From NCBI RefSeq assembly GCF_900961225.1, contig NZ_CAAHFN010000072.1, positions 1 through 32,017 of the forward strand: 32,017 nucleotides of DNA, written 5' to 3'. The notes beneath the pieces were generated by a model. That model saw only the letters and a program-made list of their open reading frames with translations, was not told the origin of the DNA and made no database searches. A program made the position numbers and the translations under genes. Below are positions 14,809-24,001 of this stretch, in pieces. Position 1 is the first letter of the stretch. Each line of letters opens with the position of its first letter. The DNA comes from Modicisalibacter radicis. Its GTDB lineage: Bacteria; Pseudomonadota; Gammaproteobacteria; Pseudomonadales; Halomonadaceae.

Positions 14809-15669
14809 TCAGGCTCTCCCGAAAAGTCCGTAGGGGCGTAGCAGAATGACCACCGCCATGGCGGCGTAGATCATCAGGCTGGCGCCCTGGGGCCAGAGTG
14901 TGGTCATCAGGCTCTGCACGACGCCGACGAGCAGGCCGGCCACCAGGGCGCCGCTGAACGAGCCCATGCCGCCGATGACGACCACCACGAACGCCAGGCC
15001 CAGCACTTCCGGGCCGATGAACGGGTGGGCGCCTCTCAGCGGGGCGGAGAGCACGCCGGCCAGCCCCGCCAGCCCGACGCCGAGCGCGAAGGTGATCGAG
15101 AAGAGCCGGAAGATGTTGGAGCCCAGCAGCGAGACCATCTCGGTGGATTCGCTGCCCGCCCGCACCAGGGCGCCGAAGCGGGTCCGCTCGAGCAGCAGCC
15201 ACAGCAGGATGGCGACGCCGGCACTGAAGGCGATCAGGAAAAGGCGATAGATCGGGTAGGCGAAATTGCCGAAGCGCACCACGCCCTGGAGCAGTTCGGG
15301 GGTGGGAACGCTCTTGCCGACCGGGCCCCAGATCATGATCGAGAGTTCCTGGATGATCAGGGCGATACCCAGCGTGACCAGAATCTGGAAGGTGTGGGGC
15401 AGGTGGTAGATGCGCTGGATCAGGCTGCGTTCCAGGGCCCAGGCCAGCATGGCGATCACCAGCGGGCCCGCGACCAACGCCAGCCAGAAGTTGCCGGTCA
15501 GGGTGACCAGCGTGTAGCACAGGTAGGAGCCCAGCAGGAAGAACGCCCCGTGGGCAAAGTTGACGAAGTTCAGCAGCCCGAAGATCAGCGTCAGCCCCAC
15601 CGAGATAAGGAAGTAGATCATCCCCAGGCCCAGGCCGTTGAGCACCTGGAACAGATAGACATTGAGCAT
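14809..15669 (-). CDS. ABC transporter permease, LivH type
   Basis: A 286-residue membrane protein with the LivH signatures: LIFGLLNFVNFAHGAFF near residue 30 and VVVIGGMGSFSGALVAG near 225. The start ATG 15669 follows CAGGAGACGTGAAC, a good ribosome-binding site. It is the first permease after the binding-protein gene; a hairpin lies in the 49-base gap and may set the ratio of binding protein to permease. Confidence 0.92.
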   Translation of the reverse strand: MLNVYLFQVLNGLGLGMIYFLISVGLTLIFGLLNFVNFAHGAFFLLGSYLCYTLVTLTGNFWLALVAGPLVIAMLAWALERSLIQRIYHLPHTFQILVTLGIALIIQELSIMIWGPVGKSVPTPELLQGVVRFGNFAYPIYRLFLIAFSAGVAILLWLLLERTRFGALVRAGSESTEMVSLLGSNIFRLFSITFALGVGLAGLAGVLSAPLRGAHPFIGPEVLGLAFVVVVIGGMGSFSGALVAGLLVGVVQSLMTTLWPQGASLMIYAAMAVVILLRPYGLFGRA

Positions 15670-15688
15670 TGTTCACGTCTCCTGGTGG

Positions 15689-15711
15689 GCCGGAGTGGCG
15701 TGCACTCCGGC
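15689..15711 (-). promoter_or_regulatory. hairpin between binding-protein and permease genes
   Basis: GCCGGAGTG-N5-CACTCCGGC is a perfect 9-bp stem with no T-tract on the minus strand. It sits just after the binding-protein stop and just before the permease ribosome-binding site. Such hairpins often stabilise the upstream message or attenuate downstream expression. Confidence 0.6.
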
Positions 15712-15718
15712 GTCCGGG

Positions 15719-16918
15719 TCAGAGTTGGCAGACGCTCTTGTCTTCCTCGACGAAGGAATGACCGGAACTGATGATGTCGGCGAAATCGTCGGCATCGTCC
15801 ATCTCGGCCTGACCCTTGCCCTGCAGCAGGTAGTAATCCTTGATCACCTGGTGGTCGGCGGCACGGATGGTTTCCTCGCCGGTGGGGCCCTGGTAGGTGC
15901 GACCCTCCAGGGCGGCGATCAGCTCGGGACCTTCACTGGCGCCGGAGGCGTCGACGGCCTCGAGCATCGTGCGGGTCATGATGTAGTCGGCGGCCAGCGG
16001 GTAGTTGGGCGTGATGTCGTAGGCTTCCTTCACCTTTTCCACCAGGTGCCGGTTCATGGGGGTGTCGACTTCATGCCAGTACTGCGCGCCGAAGTAGATT
16101 CCCTCGACGTTGTCCGCGCCCAGCTCCTGCAGCTGGTCGAGGCCGGCCGACCACACCATGACGATGTCCATCTGCTCGTTGAGCCCGAAGTTGCGGGCCT
16201 GACGCAGTGCGTTGGACGACTGGGCGCCAAAGTTGAGCAGGACCAGGACATCCGGCGAGGTGGACATGGCGTTGGTCAGATAGCCCGAGAACTCCTGCTC
16301 CTGCAGGGAGTGGTAGCTGTTGCCGACGTGCTCCAGGCCGTACTCCTCGAAGACTTTCTCGGCGTTCTGCAGCAGGGCTTCGCCGAAGACGTACTCGGGG
16401 GTGATGGTGTACCAGCGCTTGGCATCCGGCAGCTTCTCGATCAACGGCACCAGGGTTTCGCGGATGGCCCCGTAAGTGGGCACCGACCAGCGGAAGGTGG
16501 CGGCGTTGCATTCACTGCCGGTCAGCTCATCGGCGCCGGCCGGGGTCATGAAGACGCCACCGGCCTTGTCGACCTCCTTGCCGATGGCCAGGGCCGTCGA
16601 GGACAGGGTCGCGCCATTGAACAGCCGGGCGTCTTCCTGGTTGATGGCTTCCTGCACCTTGCGGATCGCCCGACCGGCGTTGCCTTCGGTATCCAGCGTG
16701 GTGTAGTTGATCTCGCGGTCCAGGGTTTCCTGCATCTCCTCGACCGCGAGCTGGGAGCCCATCTCGGCGTACTTGCCATAACTGGCAAAGGCGCCTGAAA
16801 CCGACTTGACCCCGTAGAAGTCGATGGCGGGCTTGTCCTGGGCCATCAGCGGCGTTGCCAGCAGGCTGCCCGCAAGCAGGGTGATGGCGAAAGTGGCGGT
16901 GTGGGTACGCACAGACAT
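15719..16918 (-). CDS. Liv-type periplasmic substrate-binding protein
   Basis: The start ATG 16918 gives 399 residues with a signal peptide (hydrophobic core about 9-21, likely cleavage after MA at about 26). The mature part has the two-lobe type I periplasmic binding fold of the LivJ/AmiC/urea-binding group: YGVKSVSGAFASYGKYAEMG at the start, NGATLSSTALAIG and DVLVLLNFGAQSS later. It would capture the substrate in the periplasm for the LivHMGF-type transporter encoded downstream. By usual operon logic it is the most abundant component. The substrate cannot be read from the sequence; the downstream hydrolases point to an amide or ureide. Confidence 0.9.
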   Translation of the reverse strand: MSVRTHTATFAITLLAGSLLATPLMAQDKPAIDFYGVKSVSGAFASYGKYAEMGSQLAVEEMQETLDREINYTTLDTEGNAGRAIRKVQEAINQEDARLFNGATLSSTALAIGKEVDKAGGVFMTPAGADELTGSECNAATFRWSVPTYGAIRETLVPLIEKLPDAKRWYTITPEYVFGEALLQNAEKVFEEYGLEHVGNSYHSLQEQEFSGYLTNAMSTSPDVLVLLNFGAQSSNALRQARNFGLNEQMDIVMVWSAGLDQLQELGADNVEGIYFGAQYWHEVDTPMNRHLVEKVKEAYDITPNYPLAADYIMTRTMLEAVDASGASEGPELIAALEGRTYQGPTGEETIRAADHQVIKDYYLLQGKGQAEMDDADDFADIISSGHSFVEEDKSVCQL

Positions 16919-17010
16919 TGTTGTTCCTCTTGTTTGAGTTAGAACCCGTCGGGTGCAACGAGCCGGTGTGGCTGGCGTCTTCATGGTCGGTATTGTTCTT
17001 GTCGGGTGGG

Positions 17011-17802
17011 TCAGGGGGAGTAGAGGGCGGCGGCCTCCTTCAGGGTCTCGGGCAGGACCAGGAACTGATCGACCACTTCGGCCTCCAGGGCCGTCATGTG
17101 GTATTCGGCATCGCACATGTGATCATGCATCAGTTGACGCACCTGCTGGCGATCCTGGGCTTCGAAGGCATCGACCAGATCGACGTGGTAGCGGATATTG
17201 GCTTCGTCGAAGGCGTGCCGCTCGGGCTTGTAGGCCTTCTTGATGACGACCAGGTCGCGCAGGAGGTCGTTGAGAAACTGGCTGACGAAGCGCAGCAAGG
17301 GGTTGGGGCAGTACTCGGCCAGCACGTTGTGGAACTCGAGCTCGAGCATGCGGTGCTGGCGCTGGCTGAGTTCATCGTCGTGAGGTCGCTGGCATTGCGC
17401 GATGTTCGTGCGCAGTCGGGCGAATCCGGCTGCGTCCAGGCGGTCCACCACGGCGTCGGCGATCTCGACTTCCACCAGGCGCCGCAATTGGTAGACCTGG
17501 CTGCCATCCACGTTCTGAAAATGCAGGAAGTTGCGCAGGGCGCGACAGGCCGGATCGATCGTGACCTCGCGGATGACGGCGCCACCGCTCGGGCCCGTCT
17601 TCATCTGCACCAGCCCTTCGACCTCGAGTACCCGCAGTGCCTCGCGAATCGTCCCCTTGGCGCATTCGTAGCGTTCCATGAGGGCTTTCTCGTTGGGCAG
17701 GCGATCGCCCGGCTGCAGGCCCTCGGTCACGATCCAGTGCTTGATGTCTTCGCAGATGAGGTCGGCAATCTTTTGCCGTTTCGCGGTTCTGGGGGTCGGC
17801 AC
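17011..17802 (-). CDS. GntR-family regulator with FCD ligand domain
   Basis: 263 residues: a winged helix at about 8-78 (RLPNEKALMERYECAKGTIREALRVLEVEGLV) and an all-helical FCD sensor at about 95-235. Conserved Asp/His metal-site residues are seen in FHNVLAEYCPN and HVDLVDAFEAQD. The start is GTG 17802 with TAGGAA upstream. It is the first gene of the operon with the Liv transporter and hydrolases, 92 bases before the binding-protein gene. It is therefore probably the local repressor that responds to the substrate or a product. FCD regulators usually bind carboxylates. Confidence 0.88.
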   Translation of the reverse strand: MPTPRTAKRQKIADLICEDIKHWIVTEGLQPGDRLPNEKALMERYECAKGTIREALRVLEVEGLVQMKTGPSGGAVIREVTIDPACRALRNFLHFQNVDGSQVYQLRRLVEVEIADAVVDRLDAAGFARLRTNIAQCQRPHDDELSQRQHRMLELEFHNVLAEYCPNPLLRFVSQFLNDLLRDLVVIKKAYKPERHAFDEANIRYHVDLVDAFEAQDRQQVRQLMHDHMCDAEYHMTALEAEVVDQFLVLPETLKEAAALYSP

Positions 17803-17850
17803 GAGTATTCCTAATATTATATTTATTACTATAAATACTAGAATTAGCCC
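17803..17850 (-). promoter_or_regulatory. probable promoter of the gntR-liv-amidase operon
   Basis: An AT-rich block in otherwise GC-rich DNA. On the minus strand TATAAT (17821-17816) is a perfect -10 hexamer close to the GTG start. AGTATT and AATACT form an outer inverted repeat across the block, a possible operator. No clear -35 box is seen. The rest of 17851-18190 shows no gene. Confidence 0.4.
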
Positions 17851-18262
17851 ACCGCGAAGGCTTCGTCAAGGTCATATCGTATGGGGATAGCCGCATGAGG
17901 CCGCCAGGGTGGGCGCCACGTGCCGCGGCGGAAAACCTTGGCAGGCCCGTTGCAGGGCGGAGCCCGCGCCGCCGTCCGGGCAACGCTCAGGAAATGAGCG
18001 TAAGGGGTACCAGCGTGGCAGCGAAGCCGACTGGATATCGGCATAAAGAAACGGGATGAACGGCCGATAAAGCCCGTAAAGTCGACCTGATCGGTTTCTC
18101 CAGAAATTCTTGAATTTCCCCAGTGATCGGAACTCCATGGGGCTGAAGTCATAATGGATAATCGCCGTTTTACACAGGGGGATTAGGCTTTTGGCATCAC
18201 TAAAAAAGCAATACAAGGTACATTGGCTGACGGGGCAGTTTCGTGAAGGTGGCAGGGAGTCA

Positions 18263-19390
18263 ATGTATCGCAGGTCCATCAAGACGAGGGTGCGAATCGA
18301 GTCCTCGCTTTCGTTGATCGTGGCGACCTTGATCTTTGGCATGTTCGCCATTACCGACTACTATCTGCTGGGCCTTTCCAGAGAATATTACCTGTTGATT
18401 GCCATGCGCAGCGTGGTGGTTGGTCTCTGCCTTTTCCTGGCATTGATTATCGCCCGCAGGGGCAGCTATTCCAGAATATGGCTGCACGCCATGCCGCTCT
18501 GGATACTTGCGACGGGCATCATTCTGATCGTTCCCTTGCGCCCCGAGAGTCTCTCCACGCAGATAACGGCGGTGGTGGTCGCTACCATGGCTTTCTATCT
18601 CCTGATCCCCAACCTGCTGACGGTGGTAACGTTCGCCAGCCTCTATCTGAGCATCGGCTTTCTGATCTCTGCGATACTGTTTGCGGAGATTGCGCCGGTG
18701 GATACGCTGCGCTTGGCGCTGTTGCTGGTCATGACCAATGTAGTGGGCTTCTGTGCCTTGCTGCGTCTGGAGAGCCTGCAGCGCAAGCAATTTGCGCTGC
18801 TTCACGAAGCGCGCGATAAAAACCGTCAACTGCTCAAGGAAATAGCGCATCGAAAATCGCTGGAAGAACAGTTGCGCATGGTCGCCGAGCGGGATGCCCT
18901 GACGGGACTGAATAGTCGGAGTCATTTCATGAAGCGTGCCAAGGCGCTGTTGCAGAGTTCGCGACGGGAGCAGGCGCCGTTCAGCCTTTTCATGATCGAC
19001 GTGGATCATTTCAAGCGCATCAACGATACCTGGGGCCACAGTCACGGAGACTGGGTGCTGGCCAGGATCTCGGAGGCCTGTGCGCACGCTCTTCGCCCCA
19101 CGGATGTGATAGGCCGTTTTGGTGGCGAAGAGTTCGTGGTTGCCCTGCCCGACACCGGCCCTGACGACGCTCTCATCGTGGCGGAGCGCTTGAAGACGCA
19201 GGTCGCCGAGCTGCCGCTGAAGGAAGAGATGAGCGAGTTGTGCCTGAGTGTCACCATCGGTATCGCCATTGCACACGGTGAGGAAGTCGACCTGCAGGCC
19301 CTGATCTCGCGGGCGGACCAGTCGCTCTACGCTGGAAAGCGCGACGGCAGGAATCGGGTCGTGATAAGTCGCAAAGGGAGGGAAGAATGA
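18263..19390 (+). CDS. membrane-bound GGDEF diguanylate cyclase
   Basis: Starting at ATG 18263 gives 375 residues; TTG 18191 would add 24. Five or six hydrophobic segments fill about residues 15-190 (such as LIVATLIFGMFAI and LALLLVMTNVVGFCALL), followed by a helical linker and a GGDEF domain. Catalytic GGEEF is at about 287-291. The inhibitory site RPTD lies five residues before it, so product feedback by c-di-GMP is likely. Substrate-binding DVDHFKRINDTWGHSHGD is also intact. It makes c-di-GMP from two GTP at the inner membrane in response to an unknown signal. It is transcribed alone and ends at a strong terminator. Confidence 0.9.
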   Translation: MYRRSIKTRVRIESSLSLIVATLIFGMFAITDYYLLGLSREYYLLIAMRSVVVGLCLFLALIIARRGSYSRIWLHAMPLWILATGIILIVPLRPESLSTQITAVVVATMAFYLLIPNLLTVVTFASLYLSIGFLISAILFAEIAPVDTLRLALLLVMTNVVGFCALLRLESLQRKQFALLHEARDKNRQLLKEIAHRKSLEEQLRMVAERDALTGLNSRSHFMKRAKALLQSSRREQAPFSLFMIDVDHFKRINDTWGHSHGDWVLARISEACAHALRPTDVIGRFGGEEFVVALPDTGPDDALIVAERLKTQVAELPLKEEMSELCLSVTIGIAIAHGEEVDLQALISRADQSLYAGKRDGRNRVVISRKGREE

Positions 19391-19478
19391 CCGGCACCGG
19401 GCGTGACATTCGAAACCCGGCGGCCGGCTGCGGCTGGACTCGATAACCTGTCGCTTCATTGGGGTACTTCGATTGAAG

Positions 19479-19506
19479 AATGCGGAGCCTGGCTCCGCAT
19501 TTTTCG
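19479..19506 (+). terminator. rho-independent terminator after the diguanylate cyclase gene
   Basis: AATGCGGAGC-CTG-GCTCCGCATT is a perfect 10-bp stem with a 3-base loop, followed by TTTTCGTT. It lies about 90 bases after the stop. Confidence 0.85.
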
Positions 19507-19623
19507 TTCTGGCTTGTCGCGTTGTCCTGACGAGGCGAGACCGGTGCCAGGACCAATCTGGCGGCCGCGACACTGGCGGGCTTGCCGGGACGCACCATCC
19601 CTGATGACGCGCCCGAGGCAGGG

Positions 19624-20925
19624 TTAACGGAGGGACCTTAGGAGTTCCGGTAGTGCCAGGCTGATCTGCGGGAACAAGGTCACTAGCGCGAGCACCCCGA
19701 GCAATGCCAGCAGGAAGGGCAGAATCGAGCGGACGATCCGCTCCACCGGTACCTGCGATATCTGACTGGCGACGAACAGGTTCACTCCCAGGGGCGGGGT
19801 CAGGAACGCTATCTGGGTATTGATCATCAGGATGATGCCGAAGTGGATCGGGTTGATGCCGAATGCGGTCACTAGCGGTACCAGGATCGGCGCCAGAATG
19901 ATGATCGCCGACATCGTCTCCATGAAGGTCCCGACCAGAATCAGGAAAATGTTGATCCAGAGCAGAATCATCAGCGGATCGGTGGAGACCCCGGCCATCA
20001 CGGCAGATATCTGCTGCGGAATCGTCTCGAGGGTGATGGCCTTGGCCAGTAGCGCGGAGCAGGCCACCACGATCATCAAGGCACCGGAAATCCGATGAGT
20101 CAGCTCAAACGCCTGGTGTAGCGCGGGCAGGTCCAGGCGGCGGTAGACGAACCGGGCCACTATCAGGGCATAGAGCACCGCTACCACGGAGGCTTCCACG
20201 GGAGTGAAGAGCCCGGAATAGATGCCGCCGAGAATCAGGACGGGCAGAAACAGGGCGAACTTGGCCTGCCAGATCAGCGACGCCAGACTTTCGGATTCGT
20301 CTTCCGCCTCGTGAGCCGGCGCCACCACCGCGCCGTTGCGCTTGGCCATGATGTAGGCGGTACCCACCAGTACCGTGCCCATCAGCAAGCCGGGTAACAG
20401 GCCGGCGGCGAACACATCGGCGATGGAGACGTTGGCGATGATGGCGTAGATGATCATCGGATTACTGGGCGGGATCAGGATGCCCAGGGTGCCGCCGGTG
20501 GCGGTCACCGAGGCCGCGTAGGGCGCCGGGTAACCATAGCGCACCATGGATGGAATCATGATCGAGCCGATCGCTGCCACGGTCCCCGGGCCGGAGCCGG
20601 AGATGGCGGCGAAGAACATGCAGGACAGGATGGTCACGATGCCCAGGCTGCCGGGAATGTGGCCGAACATCCGCCGGAAGATACGGATGATGTCGTGAGT
20701 AAGGCCGCCCTTTTCCATGATGTTGCCGGCGAGAATGAACGCGGGAATCGCCAGCAGGGCGAAATTGTCCACGCCGTTGAAAATGCTCTGGGCGGCGAAT
20801 ACCAGGTCGGCGCCCAGGAACCAGGTTGCCGCGAAACCGGTCAGGCCTATTGCCGCGTAGATCGGCACCCCGAGCAAAAGCAACAGCGGGAGCAGGATGA
20901 TCAGGACGAGCTGAACGTCGGTCAT
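19624..20925 (-). CDS. TRAP transporter large permease, DctM type (system 1)
   Basis: 433 residues with about 12 hydrophobic segments. Family features include FALLAIPAFILAGNIMEKGGLT, ISGSGPGTVAAIGSIMIP and ATGGTLGILIPPSNPMIIYA. It is the Na+-driven transport subunit that, with the small DctQ-type subunit, imports the substrate captured by DctP. The start ATG 20925 overlaps the dctQ stop as ATGA. It is the last gene of the operon that begins with the GMC oxidoreductase. Confidence 0.92.
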   Translation of the reverse strand: MTDVQLVLIILLPLLLLLGVPIYAAIGLTGFAATWFLGADLVFAAQSIFNGVDNFALLAIPAFILAGNIMEKGGLTHDIIRIFRRMFGHIPGSLGIVTILSCMFFAAISGSGPGTVAAIGSIMIPSMVRYGYPAPYAASVTATGGTLGILIPPSNPMIIYAIIANVSIADVFAAGLLPGLLMGTVLVGTAYIMAKRNGAVVAPAHEAEDESESLASLIWQAKFALFLPVLILGGIYSGLFTPVEASVVAVLYALIVARFVYRRLDLPALHQAFELTHRISGALMIVVACSALLAKAITLETIPQQISAVMAGVSTDPLMILLWINIFLILVGTFMETMSAIIILAPILVPLVTAFGINPIHFGIILMINTQIAFLTPPLGVNLFVASQISQVPVERIVRSILPFLLALLGVLALVTLFPQISLALPELLRSLR

Positions 20926-21395
20926 GGTGACTCCTCCACGACATTGCCCTTGGCGTTACCGGCCCAAAGCCGGCTCAGCGCCGAAAGCACGAACGCGATA
21001 ACCAGCACCACGAATAGATAGTTGGTGTTGAAGCCCAGCACGGGCGATACGCTTGGGTACTTTATGCCGTCCAACACGTTCTGAAAGCAGTAGACGATCA
21101 TCAGCACATCGAACACCAGCAGCAGGGCGGTGATCAGTCTTTCCATCGGCCTGGCGCCGATGAGTCGGCTCAGGCAGTCGTAGAGCACGCCGATCTTCAG
21201 TTCGGACTTCATCAGCGTCGAGTAGCTCGCGCTGATGAACACGAAGGAGATGAAGGCAAACCGCGAAAGTTCCTCGGTCCATTCCATGCCGGCGTTGAAG
21301 CTGCGGCCAATGATCTGCAGCAGCAGCGCCAGGACCATTCCGGCAAGGAGCAGGTGGCACAGCGTTAGTTGTGTTCGTCTGAGCAGGCTATACAT
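20922..21395 (-). CDS. TRAP transporter small permease, DctQ type (system 1)
   Basis: 157 residues with four hydrophobic segments, the DctQ layout. The conserved region FNAGMEWTEELSRFAFISFVFISA is at about 33-56, where the W.EE.SR motif is typical. It bridges the binding protein and the large permease. It is overlapped by dctM and preceded by dctP with a 48-base gap. Confidence 0.9.
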   Translation of the reverse strand: MYSLLRRTQLTLCHLLLAGMVLALLLQIIGRSFNAGMEWTEELSRFAFISFVFISASYSTLMKSELKIGVLYDCLSRLIGARPMERLITALLLVFDVLMIVYCFQNVLDGIKYPSVSPVLGFNTNYLFVVLVIAFVLSALSRLWAGNAKGNVVEESP

Positions 21396-21443
21396 GGGAG
21401 TCTCCCGTCGACCTGTTCCCGGCCGACAGCTGGCGTGATTGTT

Positions 21444-22505
21444 TTATTGTTTGCTTGCTTTGTAGGATTCGAGGATATCCAGGGCTTTTTCCGTGAGTTC
21501 CTCGCCATCCGCACCGATCAGGTGGTAGTAGTTGGGCCAGGCGGCGCGGGCCTTTTCCAACCAGGGCGTTTCATCCTCGATCTCGGTGATCTTGACGCCG
21601 GCTTCCTCGGCCTGTTTCCACCAGCGGGCCTCGTCCAGCGGTTGCCACCAGCGCACGTACTCGGTGGTCTCGCGCCCGGCGCGTAGCACCGCCTCCTGGA
21701 GATCCGGTTCCAGGCTCTGGTACCAGCGTTCGGACACCACGATGGGGTGGGTCAGGATGGTGTAATGCAGCCGGCTGATGCGTCCGATCACCTCGTCGAA
21801 CTTCATGCCGATGATGTCGCTGACCGGGCTGTCCCCGCCTTCGACCACGCCCTGCTGCAGGGCACTGTAGAGCTCGTTCCAGGCGATAGGCGCCGGCGAG
21901 GCGTTCCAGGACTTGTAGGTGCCGAGCATGATGGCGTTGGGCGGCACGCGCATTTTCAGCGGCGCCAGGTCCGCCGGCGTCTGGATCGGCTCGGGGGCGT
22001 TGTAGAAGAAGTGCCGCCAGCCGGTGTTTTCCCAACCAACGATGCGCACCCCCGCTTCCTCGATCACCCGGGGCTGGAGGGTCGGGGTGATATGATCCAG
22101 CAGGTAGTTGGATTCCTCGGTGCTCTGCGTCAGGTAGGGGAGCAGCAGCACGTTCATGCTGGGCGCCACCTGGGCCATGTTGTTGGTGGCCGGAATGGTC
22201 ACCTGGATCACGCCCTGGCGGGCCTGCTGCAACATTTCCTTTTCACCGCCCAGTTGCGAGCCGGGGAAGATCACCGGGCGAACGCGGTTGTCGGTATATA
22301 TCGCCACCAGTTCCGCGAAGCGCTTGAGCGCCACGGTTTGCGAACTCCACTCCATGTTCAGGGAGTGGGCCAGGCGCATGGTGATCTGGTCGTCCTTCCT
22401 GGGGACCGATTGCCAGTCGAACGGATTGGGGGTGGCGGCGTGGGCCCCGGTGGTGATGATCAGGGCGGCTAGTGCCGTCAGCTTGGCGATTGTTTTCATG
22501 ATCAT
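21444..22505 (-). CDS. TRAP transporter substrate-binding protein, DctP type (system 1)
   Basis: 353 residues with a signal peptide ending near AHA-AT (residue 23). The mature protein has the DctP fold: ITMRLAHSLNMEWSSQ, RVRPVIFPGSQLGGEKEMLQQARQG, and the substrate-contact region LKMRVPPNAIMLGTYKSWNASPAPI. DctP-type proteins bind an organic acid anion through a conserved Arg (here in MRVPP). The start may be ATG 22505 or ATG 22499. The neighbouring oxidoreductase, aldehyde dehydrogenase and enolase-family genes suggest the substrate feeds their pathway. Confidence 0.9.
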   Translation of the reverse strand: MIMKTIAKLTALAALIITTGAHAATPNPFDWQSVPRKDDQITMRLAHSLNMEWSSQTVALKRFAELVAIYTDNRVRPVIFPGSQLGGEKEMLQQARQGVIQVTIPATNNMAQVAPSMNVLLLPYLTQSTEESNYLLDHITPTLQPRVIEEAGVRIVGWENTGWRHFFYNAPEPIQTPADLAPLKMRVPPNAIMLGTYKSWNASPAPIAWNELYSALQQGVVEGGDSPVSDIIGMKFDEVIGRISRLHYTILTHPIVVSERWYQSLEPDLQEAVLRAGRETTEYVRWWQPLDEARWWKQAEEAGVKITEIEDETPWLEKARAAWPNYYHLIGADGEELTEKALDILESYKASKQ

Positions 22506-22526
22506 GTCTCAGTTTTTATGGCTATG

Positions 22527-22562
22527 AACGCGGACCCGCCGTCGCCGACGGACCGCGTTTTT
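22527..22562 (+). terminator. hairpin between aldehyde dehydrogenase and dctP genes
   Basis: AACGCGG (22527-22533) pairs with CCGCGTT (22553-22559), with an inner CCGTC-GCC-GACGG stem. The T-run TTTTT follows on the plus strand only. The local operon runs on the minus strand, where no T-run follows, so it more likely acts as a processing or attenuation hairpin than as a terminator for these genes. Confidence 0.45.
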
Positions 22563-22576
22563 CGATGAAACAGGCG

Positions 22577-24001
22577 TTACCAGGCCAGGTAGGCGGATTG
22601 CTCGACGGTATAGAAGGCCGAGGCGGAAGCGCCCACGGAGTAGGCTCCCAAGCCGGAGTGCTTCATCCCGCCGAAAGGCATGTTCACGTCGGGCACCGTG
22701 CCATTGTTCACATGCAGCATGCCGTTTTGGCTCTCATCCAGAAAACGCTGGATAAGGGCATGGGAGTCGGAGAATAGGCTCGACGTTAAGCCGTATTCGG
22801 TTTCGTTCAGTAGCGATAGCGCTTCGCCGAAATCGTCATAGGGCAGTACCGACAACACCGGACCGAAGATTTCCTCCTGGCTGGCCGTCCGAGACACCCC
22901 GGCATTGTCGAGCACGGTGGGTCGATAGAAGTAACCGCTCTCGCAACCGGCTACGGTGGCACTGTCGCCGCCGGTAACCAGGGTGGCGCCTTCATCCACG
23001 GCCCGGGTGGTAGCGGTCTTGACGCTGTCGAAGTGGGCGCCGTTGCACAGCGGCCCCAGGGTGGTGGCCGGGTCGAGGCCGTCGCCCAGCGTCAGCGCCC
23101 GTGCGCGGGCGGCCAGACCCTGGACCACCGATTCCTGGAGGTCGCGGTGCACGATCACCCGGCTGAGACTGGTGCAGCGCTGCCCGCCGGTCTGGAAGGC
23201 GGCGCCGAATACCTGGTCCAGGCAACTTTCCAGGTCCTGGCTGTCATTGATGATCACGCCATTCTTGCCGCCCAGTTCCAGCTGTGCGGGGATCAGGCTG
23301 GCGGCTGCTGCCTGGGCCACCTTGCGGCCCACCGCCACGGAGCCGGTGAAGCTGACGCCGTCGAACCGGCCAGTGGCGGTCAGTTCGCTGGCGAAGGCCC
23401 CGCCGCAGGGCATCACCTGGACGAGGCCGGCGGGGAAATGGCGTGCGGCGATCTCCGTCAGGATGAAAGCCGCTGCCGGCGTGAACTGGGACGGCTTGAT
23501 CACCAGGGCGTTGCCGAAGGCGATGGCCGGGCAGAGCTTTCGCAGCGGCGTCATCGCCGGGAAATTCCAGGGACAGATCGCCAGCAGGGTGCCGCGTGGA
23601 CGTCTCAGGATCAGGTTGCGCACACGCGGCCGGGCGGCGGCGCTGGTCTGCATCTGCTGGCGGGCCGCTTCGCCGGCCATGAACTTGCCTTCCGCGCAGC
23701 CCTTGAGGGTTTCGTTGCGGGCCTCGCCCAGAGGCTTGCCCTGTTCCAGGGTGATCGCCTCGGCGATGCGTTCCACGTTGGCGATCACGTCGTCCAGAAA
23801 GGCGGTGAGCCGGTCGCCGCGAACCACCGGCGGTAACTCGGCCCATTCCGCCTGGGCATTGGCGGCACGGTTCAGAATCGCGTCAACGCCAGCGGCGTTA
23901 GCCATCTCGGTATAGGCGCCGACGATCTCGGCGGGACGCGCCGGGTTGCGGGTCTCGAAGACGTTGCTGCCAGCGTTGTGGTCTCGATAATCGAATTTCA
24001 T
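22577..24001 (-). CDS. NAD(P)-dependent aldehyde dehydrogenase
   Basis: The start ATG 24001 gives 474 residues, normal for the superfamily. Visible features are CPWNFPAMTPLRK (cofactor region), FTGSVAVG, the catalytic Glu in LELGGKNGV, the nucleophile Cys in TGGQRCTSLSR, and EEIFGPVL. It oxidises an aldehyde to the acid in the cytoplasm. The resemblance is to the succinate-semialdehyde / alpha-ketoglutarate-semialdehyde group, but substrate cannot be fixed by eye. Its start overlaps the GMC gene stop as ATGA, so the two are translationally coupled and probably catalyse consecutive steps: alcohol to aldehyde, then to carboxylate. Confidence 0.92.
   Translation of the reverse strand: MKFDYRDHNAGSNVFETRNPARPAEIVGAYTEMANAAGVDAILNRAANAQAEWAELPPVVRGDRLTAFLDDVIANVERIAEAITLEQGKPLGEARNETLKGCAEGKFMAGEAARQQMQTSAAARPRVRNLILRRPRGTLLAICPWNFPAMTPLRKLCPAIAFGNALVIKPSQFTPAAAFILTEIAARHFPAGLVQVMPCGGAFASELTATGRFDGVSFTGSVAVGRKVAQAAAASLIPAQLELGGKNGVIINDSQDLESCLDQVFGAAFQTGGQRCTSLSRVIVHRDLQESVVQGLAARARALTLGDGLDPATTLGPLCNGAHFDSVKTATTRAVDEGATLVTGGDSATVAGCESGYFYRPTVLDNAGVSRTASQEEIFGPVLSVLPYDDFGEALSLLNETEYGLTSSLFSDSHALIQRFLDESQNGMLHVNNGTVPDVNMPFGGMKHSGLGAYSVGASASAFYTVEQSAYLAW

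Noticed and set aside
17872..18351. 159-codon minus-strand frame in the gap before the diguanylate cyclase
   Set aside because: No ribosome-binding site or motif was seen and it runs into the cyclase gene. The codon pattern does not look like the real genes nearby.
18260..19573. 437-codon minus-strand open frame opposite the diguanylate cyclase
   Set aside because: The plus strand encodes intact GGDEF and membrane segments, so the minus frame is a shadow.
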